From NCBI GenBank assembly GCA_002402175.1, contig NVVJ01000009.1, positions 4,901 to 64,274 of the forward strand: 59,374 bases of DNA. Direction: 5' to 3'. Below are positions 1-9,290 of this stretch, piece by piece. The position numbers and the translations under genes are program-made. The stretch is from SAR86 cluster bacterium. GTDB taxonomy: Bacteria > Pseudomonadota > Gammaproteobacteria > Pseudomonadales > Pseudohongiellaceae. Position 1 is the first letter of the stretch; each line of letters begins with the position of its first letter. The notes under the pieces were generated by a model that saw only the letters and a list, made by a program, of their open reading frames with translations, was not told the DNA's origin and made no database searches.

Positions 1-642
1 GTTGCTGGATTGATTGCAGCGGGTATTTACCCTAGTCCGGTTAATATCGCCGATGTAACTACGTCCACAACCCATAAGACTTTGCGTGGCCCCAGAGGCG
101 GACTCATTCTCGCCAGAGCAAACCCAGAGCTGGAAAAGAAGCTAAATTTTGCTGTATTCCCAGAGAGTCAGGGTGGGCCTTTGATGCACGTTATCGCCGC
201 TAAGGCTGTCTGCTTTAAGGAAGCCATGGAAGCAGATTTCAAGGTATATCAGCAACAGGTGTTAGACAATGCCAGAACCATGGCCCAGGGATTTATTGAC
301 CGTGGCTATGATGTAATTTCAAATGGCACAGATGATCATTTGTTCTTGCTTAGCCTGATCAAGCAAGACATCACCGGTAAAGATGCTGACGCGGCGTTAG
401 GACGGGCGAATATTACTGTGAACAAAAATGCCGTTCCAAATGATCCAAAACCACCCTTTGTAACCAGCGGTTTACGACTCGGTTCTCCGGCAATTACTAC
501 CAGAGGTTTCAAGCAAGCCGAGGTGGCCGAGCTTACTTCCTGGATGTGCGATATTATTGATGATCTTGAAAACGAATCTACTATCGAAGAAGTTAGAAAA
601 AAGGTTATTGAATTGTGCGCAAGGTTTCCTGTATATCAGTAA
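1..642 (+). CDS. glyA: Serine hydroxymethyltransferase, C-terminal part (5' end outside window)
   Basis: Interconverts serine and glycine with tetrahydrofolate in the cytosol, using PLP. The frame is open from base 1, so only about the last 213 residues are present. The PLP-lysine region is visible near the start ([12 protein letters not shown], the Lys being the Schiff-base residue), followed by the family's conserved [15 protein letters not shown] stretch and the C-terminal domain with [10 protein letters not shown]. The reading frame is intact to a TAA stop. nrdR follows after 90 bp in the same direction, an order common in gammaproteobacteria, so it heads the riboflavin gene run. Identity is secure; the start cannot be seen. 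Confidence 0.97.
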   Translation, partial: VAGLIAAGIYPSPVNIADVTTSTTHKTLRGPRGGLILARANPELEKKLNFAVFPESQGGPLMHVIAAKAVCFKEAMEADFKVYQQQVLDNARTMAQGFIDRGYDVISNGTDDHLFLLSLIKQDITGKDADAALGRANITVNKNAVPNDPKPPFVTSGLRLGSPAITTRGFKQAEVAELTSWMCDIIDDLENESTIEEVRKKVIELCARFPVYQ

Positions 643-732
643 TTTACGAAAAACAGTTTACGAAAATTTTTATGTAGTCAAATAGATTAATTTTACAGAA
701 CTCTAAAATTCAGATAGAACAACAGGTTTATT

Positions 733-1206
733 ATGCATTGTCCTTTTTGTGGTGCCATTGATACCAAAGTAATTGATTCTCGGCTGGTTACTGAAGGAAA
801 TAATGTGCGTCGCCGACGCGAATGCATAACTTGCGAAGAGAGATTTACGACTTATGAATCTGCAGAGCTGGTTATGCCGCGCATCATTAAACAAGATGGA
901 ACCCGCGAGCCATTTAACGAAGATAAATTGATGGCAGGGTTGAACAAGGCGCTGGAAAAAAGGCCTGTCAGTATTGAAAAAGTTGAAGAAGCAGTCACCA
1001 GAATAAAAGCTAATTTACGTTCCACCGGCGAACGAGAAATACAGTCCAGAGAATTGGGTGAGCAGGTGATGACGGAGCTTCGTGATCTTGATGAAGTGGC
1101 TTTTGTGAGGTTTGCATCGGTATATCGAAGTTTCAAAGATCTGGAAGAATTTCGTAAAGAGATCGATCGCCTTTCTCAGGACAATTCTCAGGACAACTCT
1201 AAGTAA
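733..1206 (+). CDS. nrdR: Transcriptional repressor NrdR
   Basis: Nucleotide-sensing repressor of ribonucleotide reductase genes. The 157-residue length is normal for the family. A zinc ribbon is formed by C3/C6 (CPFC) and C31/C34 (CITC), preceded by the basic RRRREC segment. An ATP-cone domain fills roughly residues 49-139. The short C-terminal tail contains a repeated [10 protein letters not shown] sequence and is not conserved. An AGG lies upstream of the ATG. It sits between glyA and ribD, its usual neighbourhood. No NrdR box or ribonucleotide reductase gene was noticed in this window. Confidence 0.97.
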   Translation: MHCPFCGAIDTKVIDSRLVTEGNNVRRRRECITCEERFTTYESAELVMPRIIKQDGTREPFNEDKLMAGLNKALEKRPVSIEKVEEAVTRIKANLRSTGEREIQSRELGEQVMTELRDLDEVAFVRFASVYRSFKDLEEFRKEIDRLSQDNSQDNSK

Positions 1207-1251
1207 AGCCGGCAACAATGCTTTGCTGTTGTTGATTCGGCTTGCTAGTTC

Positions 1252-2463
1252 ATGTCCTGCACACAAGCAGGGCTATATAAAGAATCCATGAAAATACTTT
1301 CCAACAATGATCTCGATGCAGACATTCTTGACTGGCCAGTCTATATGGGGCAGGCGCTGGAGCTTGCGCGCAATGTAATCGGTACTTCACCCAATCCCAG
1401 AGTAGGGTGTGTACTTGTTAAAGGCAGTGACATTGTAGGACAAGGGTGGCACGTTGCTGCTGGTCAGGATCACGCCGAAGTAATGGCTTTGAAAGAAGCT
1501 GGCAAAGCGGCCGAGTCGGCTATCGCTTTTGTGAGCCTTGAGCCCTGCTCTCATACGGGATGCACGGGGCCTTGTGCTGAGGCTTTAATAAAGGCAAAAG
1601 TTGCTCAGGTAGTTATTGCAAGCATTGATCCGAATCCAGCGGTTTCCGGAGAAGGTGTTGCAAAACTTGAAGCGGCTGGCATTAACGTCTTTCATCTTGT
1701 TGAATTTGATCAGGCAGCACGGGATATCAACCCAGGTTATTTCAAGCTGAGAGAGCAGGGCCTGCCCTATGTTCGCTGCAAAATGGCCATGAGTCTTGAT
1801 GGACGCACGGCGCTGGCTAATGGAGAAAGCCAGTGGATAACGGGCCCTTCTGCAAGGTCTGACGTACAGAAATTGAGGGCAATGAGCAGCGCGGTTGTTA
1901 CAGGTATCGAAACAGTGCTCGCTGATGATCCGTCACTGAATGTCAGACTTGATGAGCTGGGTTTTTCTGAATTAGAAATGGCACGAAATGAACTGACCCT
2001 GACTGAGCAGCCGCTAAGGGTAATATTGGATAGCAAGTTACGCACGCCAACTGATGCAAAAATACTGGCAAGCCCAGGGCTGGTTAAAATATTCACCACT
2101 GCAGAAACCACCGAAGATAAAAACCTTGCTACCAATGTGGAAATAATCGTCGCAGATAAAAGCGGGCAGCGAGTAAATCTACGTTCTATGTTAGAATCTC
2201 TGGGTTCAGATTTTGCCTGTACCGATATTTTGGTGGAGGCTGGGGCGACATTAGGCGGAGCCTTCATTCAGTCAGGATTGGTTGATGAGTTAATTCTGTA
2301 TATAGCGCCCAAGTTATTAGGAAGCGATGCAAAAGCATTACTAGATATTAGTGGTTTGCAGTCAATGTCTGAAAGCATCAATTTTGACATCGTAGACATT
2401 AGAAAAGTAGGCAATGACATAAGAGTGACAGCCAAACCTCTGACTACTTCTGAGAATCATTAA
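1252..2463 (+). CDS. ribD: Bifunctional riboflavin deaminase/reductase RibD
   Basis: Catalyses the second and third steps of riboflavin synthesis: deamination of the pyrimidine and NADPH-dependent reduction of the ribosyl side chain. The N-terminal deaminase domain shows the zinc ligands H74 (HAEV), C99 and C108 within EPCSHTGCTGPC. The reductase domain starts near residue 175 with MAMSLDGRTALANGESQWITG-like sequence. The start is uncertain. The ATG used has no clear Shine-Dalgarno and gives a roughly 30-residue extension before the conserved core (DWPVYMGQALELA); an ATG at 1288 is equally possible. The GCTGPC variant of the usual GRTPPC motif keeps both zinc cysteines. Confidence 0.95.
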   Translation: MSCTQAGLYKESMKILSNNDLDADILDWPVYMGQALELARNVIGTSPNPRVGCVLVKGSDIVGQGWHVAAGQDHAEVMALKEAGKAAESAIAFVSLEPCSHTGCTGPCAEALIKAKVAQVVIASIDPNPAVSGEGVAKLEAAGINVFHLVEFDQAARDINPGYFKLREQGLPYVRCKMAMSLDGRTALANGESQWITGPSARSDVQKLRAMSSAVVTGIETVLADDPSLNVRLDELGFSELEMARNELTLTEQPLRVILDSKLRTPTDAKILASPGLVKIFTTAETTEDKNLATNVEIIVADKSGQRVNLRSMLESLGSDFACTDILVEAGATLGGAFIQSGLVDELILYIAPKLLGSDAKALLDISGLQSMSESINFDIVDIRKVGNDIRVTAKPLTTSENH

Positions 2464-2521
2464 TTTTTAGCCTTGAGCTAAAAAATCTAACATAGAAAAA
2501 CTAAACCCAGGAAATTTCATA

Positions 2522-3187
2522 ATGTTTACCGGCATTATCGAAGCCACAGGCGTGATCAGCAAGTTGCAACAAAGTCAGTCGGATTGGCGATTGCATGTTA
2601 ATACTGAAAAGCTAGATTTGTCGGATGTAGTGCTTGGAGACAGCATTGCAGTTAATGGTTGCTGTTTAACAGTTATCGAACTGTTGGCTCAAGGGTTTTG
2701 TGCCGACGTGTCTAATGAAACAATGAAATGCACGACATTGTCGTCACTAAAAGCAGGTGCGAGAGTTAATCTCGAAAAAGCGATGCTGGCGACCAGTCGT
2801 TTTGGTGGTCACATCGTGAGTGGTCATGTCGATGGAGTTGGCAGTTTGCTTAGCCGTGTTCCTGATGGGCAAAGTGTGAAACTTGTTTATAATGCGCCTG
2901 CAGAATTAGCAAAGTATATTGCAGCCAAAGGATCAATTTGTATTGACGGTACCAGTTTGACAGTAAATGGAGTTCTTGATTCTACGTTTACCGTAAACAT
3001 CATTCCGCACACACAAGAAGAAACTATTATTGCTAACTACGTTGTTGGCCAACAGGTAAACCTCGAAGTTGATCTGGTTGCGCGTTATCTGGAAAGGTTG
3101 ATGCAAGGTGAATCTACACCCGCTAACTCTACTTCCATTGAGAAGGCACCGATAGATAAAGAATTTTTAACAAAGCATGGATTTTAA
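2522..3187 (+). CDS. ribE: Riboflavin synthase, alpha chain
   Basis: Dismutates two 6,7-dimethyl-8-ribityllumazine molecules to riboflavin and the pyrimidine precursor. The diagnostic N-terminus MFTGIIEATG is present. Two tandem lumazine-binding barrels follow, with paired motifs in each half: SIAVNGCCLTV then SICIDGTSLTVNG, and FGGHIVSGHVDGVG at the domain junction. The length of 221 residues is normal. A good Shine-Dalgarno (AGGAAA) precedes the ATG. It lies 58 bp after ribD and 42 bp before ribBX, consistent with one operon. Confidence 0.97.
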   Translation: MFTGIIEATGVISKLQQSQSDWRLHVNTEKLDLSDVVLGDSIAVNGCCLTVIELLAQGFCADVSNETMKCTTLSSLKAGARVNLEKAMLATSRFGGHIVSGHVDGVGSLLSRVPDGQSVKLVYNAPAELAKYIAAKGSICIDGTSLTVNGVLDSTFTVNIIPHTQEETIIANYVVGQQVNLEVDLVARYLERLMQGESTPANSTSIEKAPIDKEFLTKHGF

Positions 3188-3229
3188 ATACGCTGATTAG
3201 CTATTTACAAGAATGAGTTTATTACTATT

Positions 3230-4342
3230 ATGAAATTGAATTCGATTGAAGAAATCATCGACGATATTCGCCAGGGAAAGATGGTGATATTGATGGACGA
3301 TGAAGACAGAGAAAACGAAGGCGATATAATTATCGCGGCGGAACGCGTACGCACAGAAGATATAAATTTTATGGCAACCAATGCCAGAGGTTTGATTTGT
3401 CTGACGCTTACAGAGGAACACTGCCAACACCTAAAGCTTCCGCTAATGGTGAATGAGAATAACACGCCCTATAACACCAATTTCACGGTATCGATTGAAG
3501 CAGCTAGCGGTGTTACCACGGGAATTTCAGCGGCAGACCGGGCCCGAACTATTCAGGTAGCAGTCGGTCGAGATTGTTCGCCGGAAGACATTGTTCAGCC
3601 TGGTCACATTTTTCCGATCATGGCGCAGCCCGGTGGCGTGTTGCGTCGTGCCGGGCATACTGAAGCGGGTTGCGATTTAGCCAGACTTGCAGGGTATTTT
3701 CCAGCGGCGGCAATTGTAGAAATCATGAATGAAGATGGCACAATGGCCAGGCGCTCAGATTTGGAATTGTTTGCTGAGAAACACGGAATTAAGATTGGCA
3801 CAATTGTGGATTTGATCCACTACCGAATAGCCAATGAACATACCGTAACTCGAGTTTCTACAAATAAGATGGAAACGCAGTTCGGTGAATTCGATGTTCA
3901 TACCTACAAGGACTCAATCAGTGGCAGTGTGCATCTGGCGTTTACCAAGGGAACAATTTCTGCCAGTGAACCAACACTTGTTCGCGTGCATATCCCCAAT
4001 ACTCTGCGAGATGTGTGTTCGGTTTTCAATGCAGAACGCACCAGTTGGTCGTTTAGTAGTTCATTGGAGAAAATCAGCAGCGAAGGCAGTGGGGTGGCTG
4101 TGCTATTATCCGGAGAAGACTACGGGCAAGAGCTTGAACAAAGTATTTCGGCGGTACTGGCCGACAATAAAGAAATTAACCCCAGCGCCCGAACAGTCAA
4201 CGATCTAGAAATAGGCACGGGCTCGCAAATATTACGAGACCTGGGAGTTGGGAAAATGCGGCTTCTGAGTTACCCGGCCAAATACAATGCAATTTCTGGT
4301 TTTGATCTGGAAGCTGTTGAGTTTGTACCTTTTGTAAAGTGA
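3230..4342 (+). CDS. ribBX: DHBP synthase fused to a degenerate GTP cyclohydrolase II domain (RibBX type)
   Basis: The N-terminal half makes 3,4-dihydroxy-2-butanone 4-phosphate from ribulose 5-phosphate. It carries the acidic metal-binding loop MDDEDRENEGD (residues 22-32) and the conserved HTEAGCDLARLAG segment. The C-terminal half (about 205-370) is recognisably GTP cyclohydrolase II-like in its last part (LGVGKMRLLSYPAKYNAI) but lacks the three zinc cysteines of the HSECLTGD...RCDCG region and the RQEGRGIG motif. It is therefore not expected to hydrolyse GTP. A complete ribA lies 2.6 kb downstream and supplies that step. Such hybrids are known in proteobacteria as RibBX; the role of the X domain is unsettled. 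Confidence 0.93.
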   Translation: MKLNSIEEIIDDIRQGKMVILMDDEDRENEGDIIIAAERVRTEDINFMATNARGLICLTLTEEHCQHLKLPLMVNENNTPYNTNFTVSIEAASGVTTGISAADRARTIQVAVGRDCSPEDIVQPGHIFPIMAQPGGVLRRAGHTEAGCDLARLAGYFPAAAIVEIMNEDGTMARRSDLELFAEKHGIKIGTIVDLIHYRIANEHTVTRVSTNKMETQFGEFDVHTYKDSISGSVHLAFTKGTISASEPTLVRVHIPNTLRDVCSVFNAERTSWSFSSSLEKISSEGSGVAVLLSGEDYGQELEQSISAVLADNKEINPSARTVNDLEIGTGSQILRDLGVGKMRLLSYPAKYNAISGFDLEAVEFVPFVK

Positions 4343-4359
4343 AAAGCAGGAACTAGAAC

Positions 4360-4836
4360 ATGAGCACCATAAGAACAATCGAAGGGAATTATAATAACGC
4401 TTCGGCAAGGTATGTCATTGCAGTAGCAAGGTTTAATAGTTTTATTGTTGAACGCTTACTTGAGGGTGCTCTCGATGTTCTCAAAAAGCATGGTGTTATG
4501 GAAAAAGATATTACAATAATTAAAGTGCCGGGTGCGTTTGAATTGCCTCTTGCTGTAAAACAAACACTGGCTACCAAAGAATGCGATGCGGTAATAGCGC
4601 TTGGTGCAGTGATTCGAGGTGGCACACCACATTTTGAATATGTGGCTGGTGAGTGTGTGAAAGGGCTGTCTCAGGTGAGTCTTGAAAGTGGCAAGCCGGT
4701 GACTTTTGGAGTACTTACAGTTGACTCTATTGAGCAAGCTATAGAACGTGCTGGCACTAAAGCCGGAAACAAAGGCGCAGAGGCAGCAGTCACTGCCATT
4801 GAAATGGTTAGCTTGCTTCGTCAGCTGGAAAACTAA
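4360..4836 (+). CDS. ribH: 6,7-dimethyl-8-ribityllumazine synthase
   Basis: Condenses DHBP with the ribityl-aminopyrimidine to give lumazine, the penultimate riboflavin step; family members form pentamers or icosahedral shells. The 158-residue length is standard. Conserved features are the substrate loop [19 protein letters not shown], and [14 protein letters not shown] with the catalytic histidine at H91. AGGAA precedes the ATG. The stop codon is immediately followed by the nusB ATG with no gap, so the two are very likely translationally coupled. Confidence 0.97.
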   Translation: MSTIRTIEGNYNNASARYVIAVARFNSFIVERLLEGALDVLKKHGVMEKDITIIKVPGAFELPLAVKQTLATKECDAVIALGAVIRGGTPHFEYVAGECVKGLSQVSLESGKPVTFGVLTVDSIEQAIERAGTKAGNKGAEAAVTAIEMVSLLRQLEN

Positions 4837-5367
4837 ATGCCTACCGGTAAAAAAAAGACAAAGGCAAAGGCAAAGGAAAGTTTGTCGAAAAAAACCCCAG
4901 CGCCAAAATCCTCAAAACCAAAAGTCCCTCTGGCTCAGCGCCGCAGAGCCAGGCAGCTTATATTGCAGGCGCTCTACCAATGGCTGATTGCAAAAGCTGA
5001 GCCTCAGGAAATAGAAACTGAATTTCGCGAAGAGAATGCCGAGAAACCAGGAAAGGTCGACTGGGAATACTTCCACGATGTTTTTATTGAAATTCCAAAA
5101 CAGGCCGCCAGTCTTGATGAGCATATACATCCATTGCTGGATCGTGATGCATCAGCTTTAGATCCAGTAGAAAAGGCGTTACTTTATTTGGGGGCATTTG
5201 AACTTGCCCATCGTGTGGACGTGCCTTATCGAGTTGTTATTAACGAGTGTGTAGAGTTGGCAAAAACATTTGGTGCTACTGAAAGCCATAAATACATTAA
5301 TGGCGTGCTGGATAAATTAGCAAGAGTGTTGCGCTCAGCAGAACGTTCTAGTCACAAAAAAAAATAA
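4837..5367 (+). CDS. nusB: Transcription antitermination factor NusB
   Basis: RNA-binding protein that joins NusE on boxA RNA and supports rRNA antitermination. The conserved core runs from about residue 32 (RRRARQLILQALYQW) to the C-terminus and includes YLGAFEL and VVINECVELAKTFGATESHKYINGVLDKL. It is longer than the roughly 140-residue family norm because of a Lys/Ala/Pro-rich N-terminal extension of about 30 residues. The start directly abuts the ribH stop. The ribH-nusB pairing is widespread. Confidence 0.96.
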   Translation: MPTGKKKTKAKAKESLSKKTPAPKSSKPKVPLAQRRRARQLILQALYQWLIAKAEPQEIETEFREENAEKPGKVDWEYFHDVFIEIPKQAASLDEHIHPLLDRDASALDPVEKALLYLGAFELAHRVDVPYRVVINECVELAKTFGATESHKYINGVLDKLARVLRSAERSSHKKK

Positions 5368-5452
5368 AAAGGCATCTCTAAATAGGTTCGTTTGCACAGT
5401 TTTCTTGTTGAGTTAGCTCAATCAATTATCATGAATTGCGTGATTCGCACTA

Positions 5453-6457
5453 ATGTATCAATCAGAGTTTGAAATTATTCGCCGCTATTTCGTCGATTCG
5501 GGTTTGTATTTTACAGCACCTGGTATTGAGCTTGGAATTGGAGACGACGCCGCGTTGTTGCATATCCCTCAGGGCAAATTGCTCGCGATATCGATGGATG
5601 TATTAGTCGAAGCCGTCCATTTTCCAGTAGCGGCTGATGCAGGGTTGCTTGCCAACCGAGCGCTTGCAGTAAATCTAAGCGACCTCGCTGCCATGGCGGC
5701 CGAACCATTTTGCTTTACCCTCGGCCTTGTACTACCTTCCAATAACGAACAATGGCTTGAAGGTTTTAGTCAGGGGTTGTTGCCTCTGGCCAAAAAGTAT
5801 AATTGCCCACTAGTGGGTGGAGATATAAGCCGAGGCCCACTTAGTATCTGTATTCAGGTTCAGGGGCTGTGCGATAAAGATAAAGCGGTAAAGCGAAGTG
5901 GCGCAGTAGTGGGTGACAAAATTTATGTAAGCGGCACACTGGGAGATGGCGCGATAGCACTGGCCAGCCTTGGCCTTAAGTCTCATCTTGGGGTGTCATT
6001 CGCTATGGAAGACGAGAGTCAGTCATCAAGTTTTCATCAGTATTTCAAGAACGCTTATTACAAACCAGAACCGCGAATCGAACTAGCGACAGAGTGCGCT
6101 ACTCTGCTCACCAGCAATATCGATATATCGGATGGCTTACTGGGTGACCTGGCACACATTATTGATGCCAGCGATGTGGGCGCTCAACTGCTTGTTCACA
6201 GAATCCCATATTCTGAAGCGGCGCTTTGTTGCATGAGTGCTGAGAATCGATTAATGGCTGCATTGCATGGTGGCGATGACTATGAATTGTGTTGTACTGT
6301 CGCTCCACAGAATTGCGAGAAATTTGAAAAAAAGGCGACTCAGCTTGGCGCAAGAGTTACCTGTATCGGAGAAATAGTCGCTGGCAGCGGAATTCGCTGC
6401 CTTGATGAATCTGGTACGCTAGTGAACACAGAAGCCGGCTCATATTTACATTTTTGA
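5453..6457 (+). CDS. thiL: Thiamine-monophosphate kinase
   Basis: Phosphorylates thiamine monophosphate to thiamine diphosphate. It belongs to the PurM/ThiL ATP-binding fold: GIGDDAAL (near residues 28-35), SMDVLVEAVHF, ANRALAVNLSDLAAM, and the GGDISRGP metal loop are all present, with the C-terminal ISDGLLGDLAHI and GGDDYEL motifs. The 334-residue length is typical. It follows nusB by 85 bp and precedes pgpA by 64 bp, the standard gammaproteobacterial order. The start has no strong Shine-Dalgarno but matches where family members begin. Confidence 0.96.
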   Translation: MYQSEFEIIRRYFVDSGLYFTAPGIELGIGDDAALLHIPQGKLLAISMDVLVEAVHFPVAADAGLLANRALAVNLSDLAAMAAEPFCFTLGLVLPSNNEQWLEGFSQGLLPLAKKYNCPLVGGDISRGPLSICIQVQGLCDKDKAVKRSGAVVGDKIYVSGTLGDGAIALASLGLKSHLGVSFAMEDESQSSSFHQYFKNAYYKPEPRIELATECATLLTSNIDISDGLLGDLAHIIDASDVGAQLLVHRIPYSEAALCCMSAENRLMAALHGGDDYELCCTVAPQNCEKFEKKATQLGARVTCIGEIVAGSGIRCLDESGTLVNTEAGSYLHF

Positions 6458-6521
6458 AATGTATTCAATTCCGGCTCACGAAGTATTTGGTTTAGAACAA
6501 TAGCCACAGGATTTTCAGATT

Positions 6522-6998
6522 ATGAGTAGCAGCCAGGGCCCAGTTTGGAGTAATCCAGTGCATGTACTGGCATTTGGCTTTGGCAGCGGTGCTGTGCCTA
6601 AAGCGCCAGGGACTGCCGGTACAGTATTGGCGATGGCGATTTATCTGGTATTGCCGCCGATGTCAGTGCTTGTGTATGGCATATTACTGGTTTTTACCTT
6701 TCTGATTGGTATCTGGTTGTGCGGTAAAACAGCTGCTGATTTGGGCGTACATGATCATGGAGGCATTGTCTGGGATGAATTTGTCGGATACTGGATTACC
6801 ATGTATATGGCGCCAAGCGGCTGGTATTGGGCGATTCTGGGCTTTGCCTTGTTTCGCTTGCTGGATATCTTTAAGCCCTGGCCAATAAAGTGGATCGATA
6901 AAGAAATGAAAGGCGGTATTGGAATCATGCTAGATGATGTATTAGCGGGTATAATGGCGGCTCTGTGTATTCAGGCCATTGTTATTCTTATTCAATAA
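6522..6998 (+). CDS. pgpA: Phosphatidylglycerophosphatase A
   Basis: Inner-membrane lipid phosphatase that converts phosphatidylglycerol phosphate to phosphatidylglycerol. The PgpA signature is at the N-terminus ([17 protein letters not shown]), with a second conserved region [14 protein letters not shown] and the C-terminal [10 protein letters not shown]. About four hydrophobic segments are visible. The 158-residue length is normal. It completes the nusB-thiL-pgpA set and is followed after 49 bp by ribA. Confidence 0.96.
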   Translation: MSSSQGPVWSNPVHVLAFGFGSGAVPKAPGTAGTVLAMAIYLVLPPMSVLVYGILLVFTFLIGIWLCGKTAADLGVHDHGGIVWDEFVGYWITMYMAPSGWYWAILGFALFRLLDIFKPWPIKWIDKEMKGGIGIMLDDVLAGIMAALCIQAIVILIQ

Positions 6999-7047
6999 TG
7001 TCTGGACGTCCCAATTAGAAAACCAAGAGAATTACGAGGAAAGTCTG

Positions 7048-7632
7048 TTGACAGTTAAGTTTGTAGCATCGGCGTCTTTGCCCACGAAATGGGGCCACTA
7101 CACAATTCACGGTTTTGAAGACACTGAAACCGGTAAAGAACACGTTGCCCTGACCCTGGGTGAAATGGATACGGACAAGCCATTGTTATGCCGAGTGCAT
7201 TCGGAATGCCTGACAGGTGATTGCCTGTTCAGCTTGCGCTGTGACTGTGGGCCTCAATTGCAGCATGCCATGGAGAGCATCGGCAAAGAAGGCAGCGGAT
7301 TGATTTTGTACCTGAGGCAGGAAGGCAGGGGCATTGGCTTGTTGAATAAAATTAAGGCCTATGAATTACAGGATTCGGGTGCTGATACAGTTGAAGCTAA
7401 TGTTCAACTTGGTTTCGAGCCAGATAGCCGCGAGTATCAAATATGCAAACCAATGCTGGATCATTTATCAGTGTCCAGTGTTCGGCTAATGACCAACAAT
7501 CCCAGTAAGGTAAATGCATTGAATGCTATGGGTATTGAGGTCGCAGAAGTTGTGCCAATTCATACTGGCTCAAACCCGCATAATGAAAGCTACCTCTCAG
7601 TCAAAATTGATAAACTGGGTCACATTAAGTAA
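7048..7632 (+). CDS. ribA: GTP cyclohydrolase II
   Basis: Opens GTP to start riboflavin synthesis. The zinc cysteines fall at C54, C65 and C67 within [18 protein letters not shown], followed by [30 protein letters not shown] and [14 protein letters not shown] chose the TTG start at 7048 because a good Shine-Dalgarno (GAGGAAAG) lies 5 bp before it and this gives 194 residues that align end to end with classical RibA. An in-frame TTG at 6979 inside pgpA would add 23 unlikely residues. This active copy complements the defective second domain of the RibBX protein. Confidence 0.96.
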   Translation: MTVKFVASASLPTKWGHYTIHGFEDTETGKEHVALTLGEMDTDKPLLCRVHSECLTGDCLFSLRCDCGPQLQHAMESIGKEGSGLILYLRQEGRGIGLLNKIKAYELQDSGADTVEANVQLGFEPDSREYQICKPMLDHLSVSSVRLMTNNPSKVNALNAMGIEVAEVVPIHTGSNPHNESYLSVKIDKLGHIK

Positions 7633-7670
7633 GCCTTTCTAGATAAACTTACACTTAACAGGTTCATCTG

Positions 7671-8321
7671 GTGTCTTCCAAGAAAAGAATAATTGTTGAT
7701 TTACTTCGCCATGGTGAACCGGAAGGTGGCGAAGTTTTGCGCGGAAGAGTTGACCACCAACTGACAGAATTAGGTTGGGAGCAGATGCAGAAATCTGCTG
7801 GGCTCGATAATAAAAATGTGCCAAGTAGTGCTTCGCCCAAATGGAGCCACATCATTTCATCGCCTCTCAAGCGATGCCGCGAGTTTGCAGAACAACTTTC
7901 CCAACAGAATAATCTTCCCTTATCCGTTATGGATCAATGGCAGGAAATCGACTATGGCGACTGGGATGGAATGCCCCTTAAGGACTGGAAGCAGCAGGCA
8001 GCGGAGCAGTTCAGAGAGTTTCGCAAAGACCTGTCAAAACTCGCACCGCCAAATGGCGAGAACTATCTGACTTTCAAAGACAGAGTATTAGGCGCGTGGA
8101 AAGAAATAGGTGAACTGGAAGACGGCAGTCATGTTCTGGTCGTAACTCACGGCGGTGTATTGCGAGTCGTATTACCAACAGTGTTAGGTATGGCTCTTAA
8201 CAAGAGCTACCCGCTGCATATTCCCTTTGCTTGTTTTAGTCGGGTTAGATTGGAATTTACTGAAGACAGAGTCAGTTACAGCCTTTTGTTTCATAATACG
8301 GCTGAACATTCATCTAACTAA
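7671..8321 (+). CDS. cobC: Histidine phosphatase family protein, probable alpha-ribazole phosphatase
   Basis: Phosphoglycerate mutase-like phosphatase of 216 residues. The N-terminal LLRHGEP motif (RHG at 13-15) carries the phospho-accepting histidine, the EIDYGDWDGM loop follows mid-protein, and the second catalytic histidine is in VVTHGGVLRVV. The start codon is GTG. Family membership is clear. CobC function (dephosphorylating alpha-ribazole phosphate in cobalamin nucleotide-loop assembly) is inferred from the sequence style and from the convergent btuB-cobO-btuF operon next door. A generic phosphatase cannot be excluded. Confidence 0.8.
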   Translation: MSSKKRIIVDLLRHGEPEGGEVLRGRVDHQLTELGWEQMQKSAGLDNKNVPSSASPKWSHIISSPLKRCREFAEQLSQQNNLPLSVMDQWQEIDYGDWDGMPLKDWKQQAAEQFREFRKDLSKLAPPNGENYLTFKDRVLGAWKEIGELEDGSHVLVVTHGGVLRVVLPTVLGMALNKSYPLHIPFACFSRVRLEFTEDRVSYSLLFHNTAEHSSN

Positions 8322-8351
8322 AAAGTAAATTAGCGCCAGCTTGGCATCAAG

Positions 8352-9290
8352 CTATTCCAGAGAAGATCGAGCCTGATCAATTTGCTCGCACATCATTTTT
8401 GCACCCAGCAAAGCTCGCGGCGTATGCCGTTGTAATAGATCCGGTGGTATGAAGAAGAGATTGTTCCGCGCAACGGCAGTAATGCTGGACCAGCGCTTCC
8501 AGTTATCCAGCCATTCCGGCCGTTCGATATCCATGCCGCTGGCGATGATGGCCTCAGGATTGCGAGCCAGCACCGCTTCCTGACTGACTTTGGGTGACAT
8601 CAGGCTTATTTCTGAAAATATATTCACGCCACCACAAAGTTCAATAATGTCATTGATTAGTTCATTGCCGCCGGCGCTGATTAGCGGCTTGTCCCAAACT
8701 TGATAAAAGGTGCTAACTGGCGCTTTATTACTGTAAGTAAGATTAAGTTTTTGTAGTGAGTCTCGGAAAAAATTTGCAGCTTCAGCGCCTGTTTCTTTAG
8801 TGCCCGCCAGAGTTGATAGTCTCTCGAGATGGCCAGGTATGGAGTCGAGGCTTTTGGGCTCCGCAATATAGACAGTGAGCCCAAGCTCTTTAAGCCTGTT
8901 TACAGATGCTCTTGGATTTCCGGTCTGCCAGGCTACTACTAAGTCGGGGTTTAGTTGCAGTATTCTTTCCATGTCGAGTAAATCATGCCTGCCCACTAAC
9001 GGAAGCTCTTTGGCTGCTGCGGGGTAGTCGCTATACTCAACAACACCCACCAGTTTATCTCCGGCTCCCGCTGCAAAGATTAGCTCGGTTAACGAAGGGG
9101 CAAGGCTGATAATGCGCTCGGCAGGAGCAGATAATCTAACTAGAGAGCCTTCATCGTCAATGACTTCGATTCTTTCAATTTCTTCAATCGCTTCAGCCGC
9201 CGACAGACTTTGTACGCAGGCCAGTAGAGCCACAGCGAAAATTAGTATTTTTTTCACCTTATAAGTAGAATTCTGTGGCGACAGATTCAC
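8352..9290 (-). CDS. btuF: Periplasmic corrinoid-binding protein (BtuF-like ABC substrate-binding protein)
   Basis: Class III periplasmic binding protein that would receive cobalamin from BtuB. A signal peptide is visible (KVKKILIFAVALLACVQSLSA), followed by ERIISLAPSLTELIFAAGAGDKLVGV, the family's N-lobe signature, and a C-lobe with GGNELINDIIELCGGVNIF. The GTG start at 9290 overlaps the cobO stop by one base, suggesting coupling; an in-frame GTG at 9257 just before the signal peptide is an alternative. No permease or ATPase gene (btuC, btuD) is adjacent, so the rest of the transporter must be encoded elsewhere. Confidence 0.88.
   Translation of the reverse strand: MNLSPQNSTYKVKKILIFAVALLACVQSLSAAEAIEEIERIEVIDDEGSLVRLSAPAERIISLAPSLTELIFAAGAGDKLVGVVEYSDYPAAAKELPLVGRHDLLDMERILQLNPDLVVAWQTGNPRASVNRLKELGLTVYIAEPKSLDSIPGHLERLSTLAGTKETGAEAANFFRDSLQKLNLTYSNKAPVSTFYQVWDKPLISAGGNELINDIIELCGGVNIFSEISLMSPKVSQEAVLARNPEAIIASGMDIERPEWLDNWKRWSSITAVARNNLFFIPPDLLQRHTPRALLGAKMMCEQIDQARSSLE

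Noticed and set aside
1207..3229. FMN riboswitch before a riboflavin gene
   Set aside because: None of the conserved FMN aptamer segments was found before ribD, ribE or ribBX.
8335..8355. AGCTTG/CAAGCT hairpin between the CobC-like and btuF genes as a terminator
   Set aside because: The stem is only 6 bp, there is no T-run on either side, and it overlaps the btuF stop.
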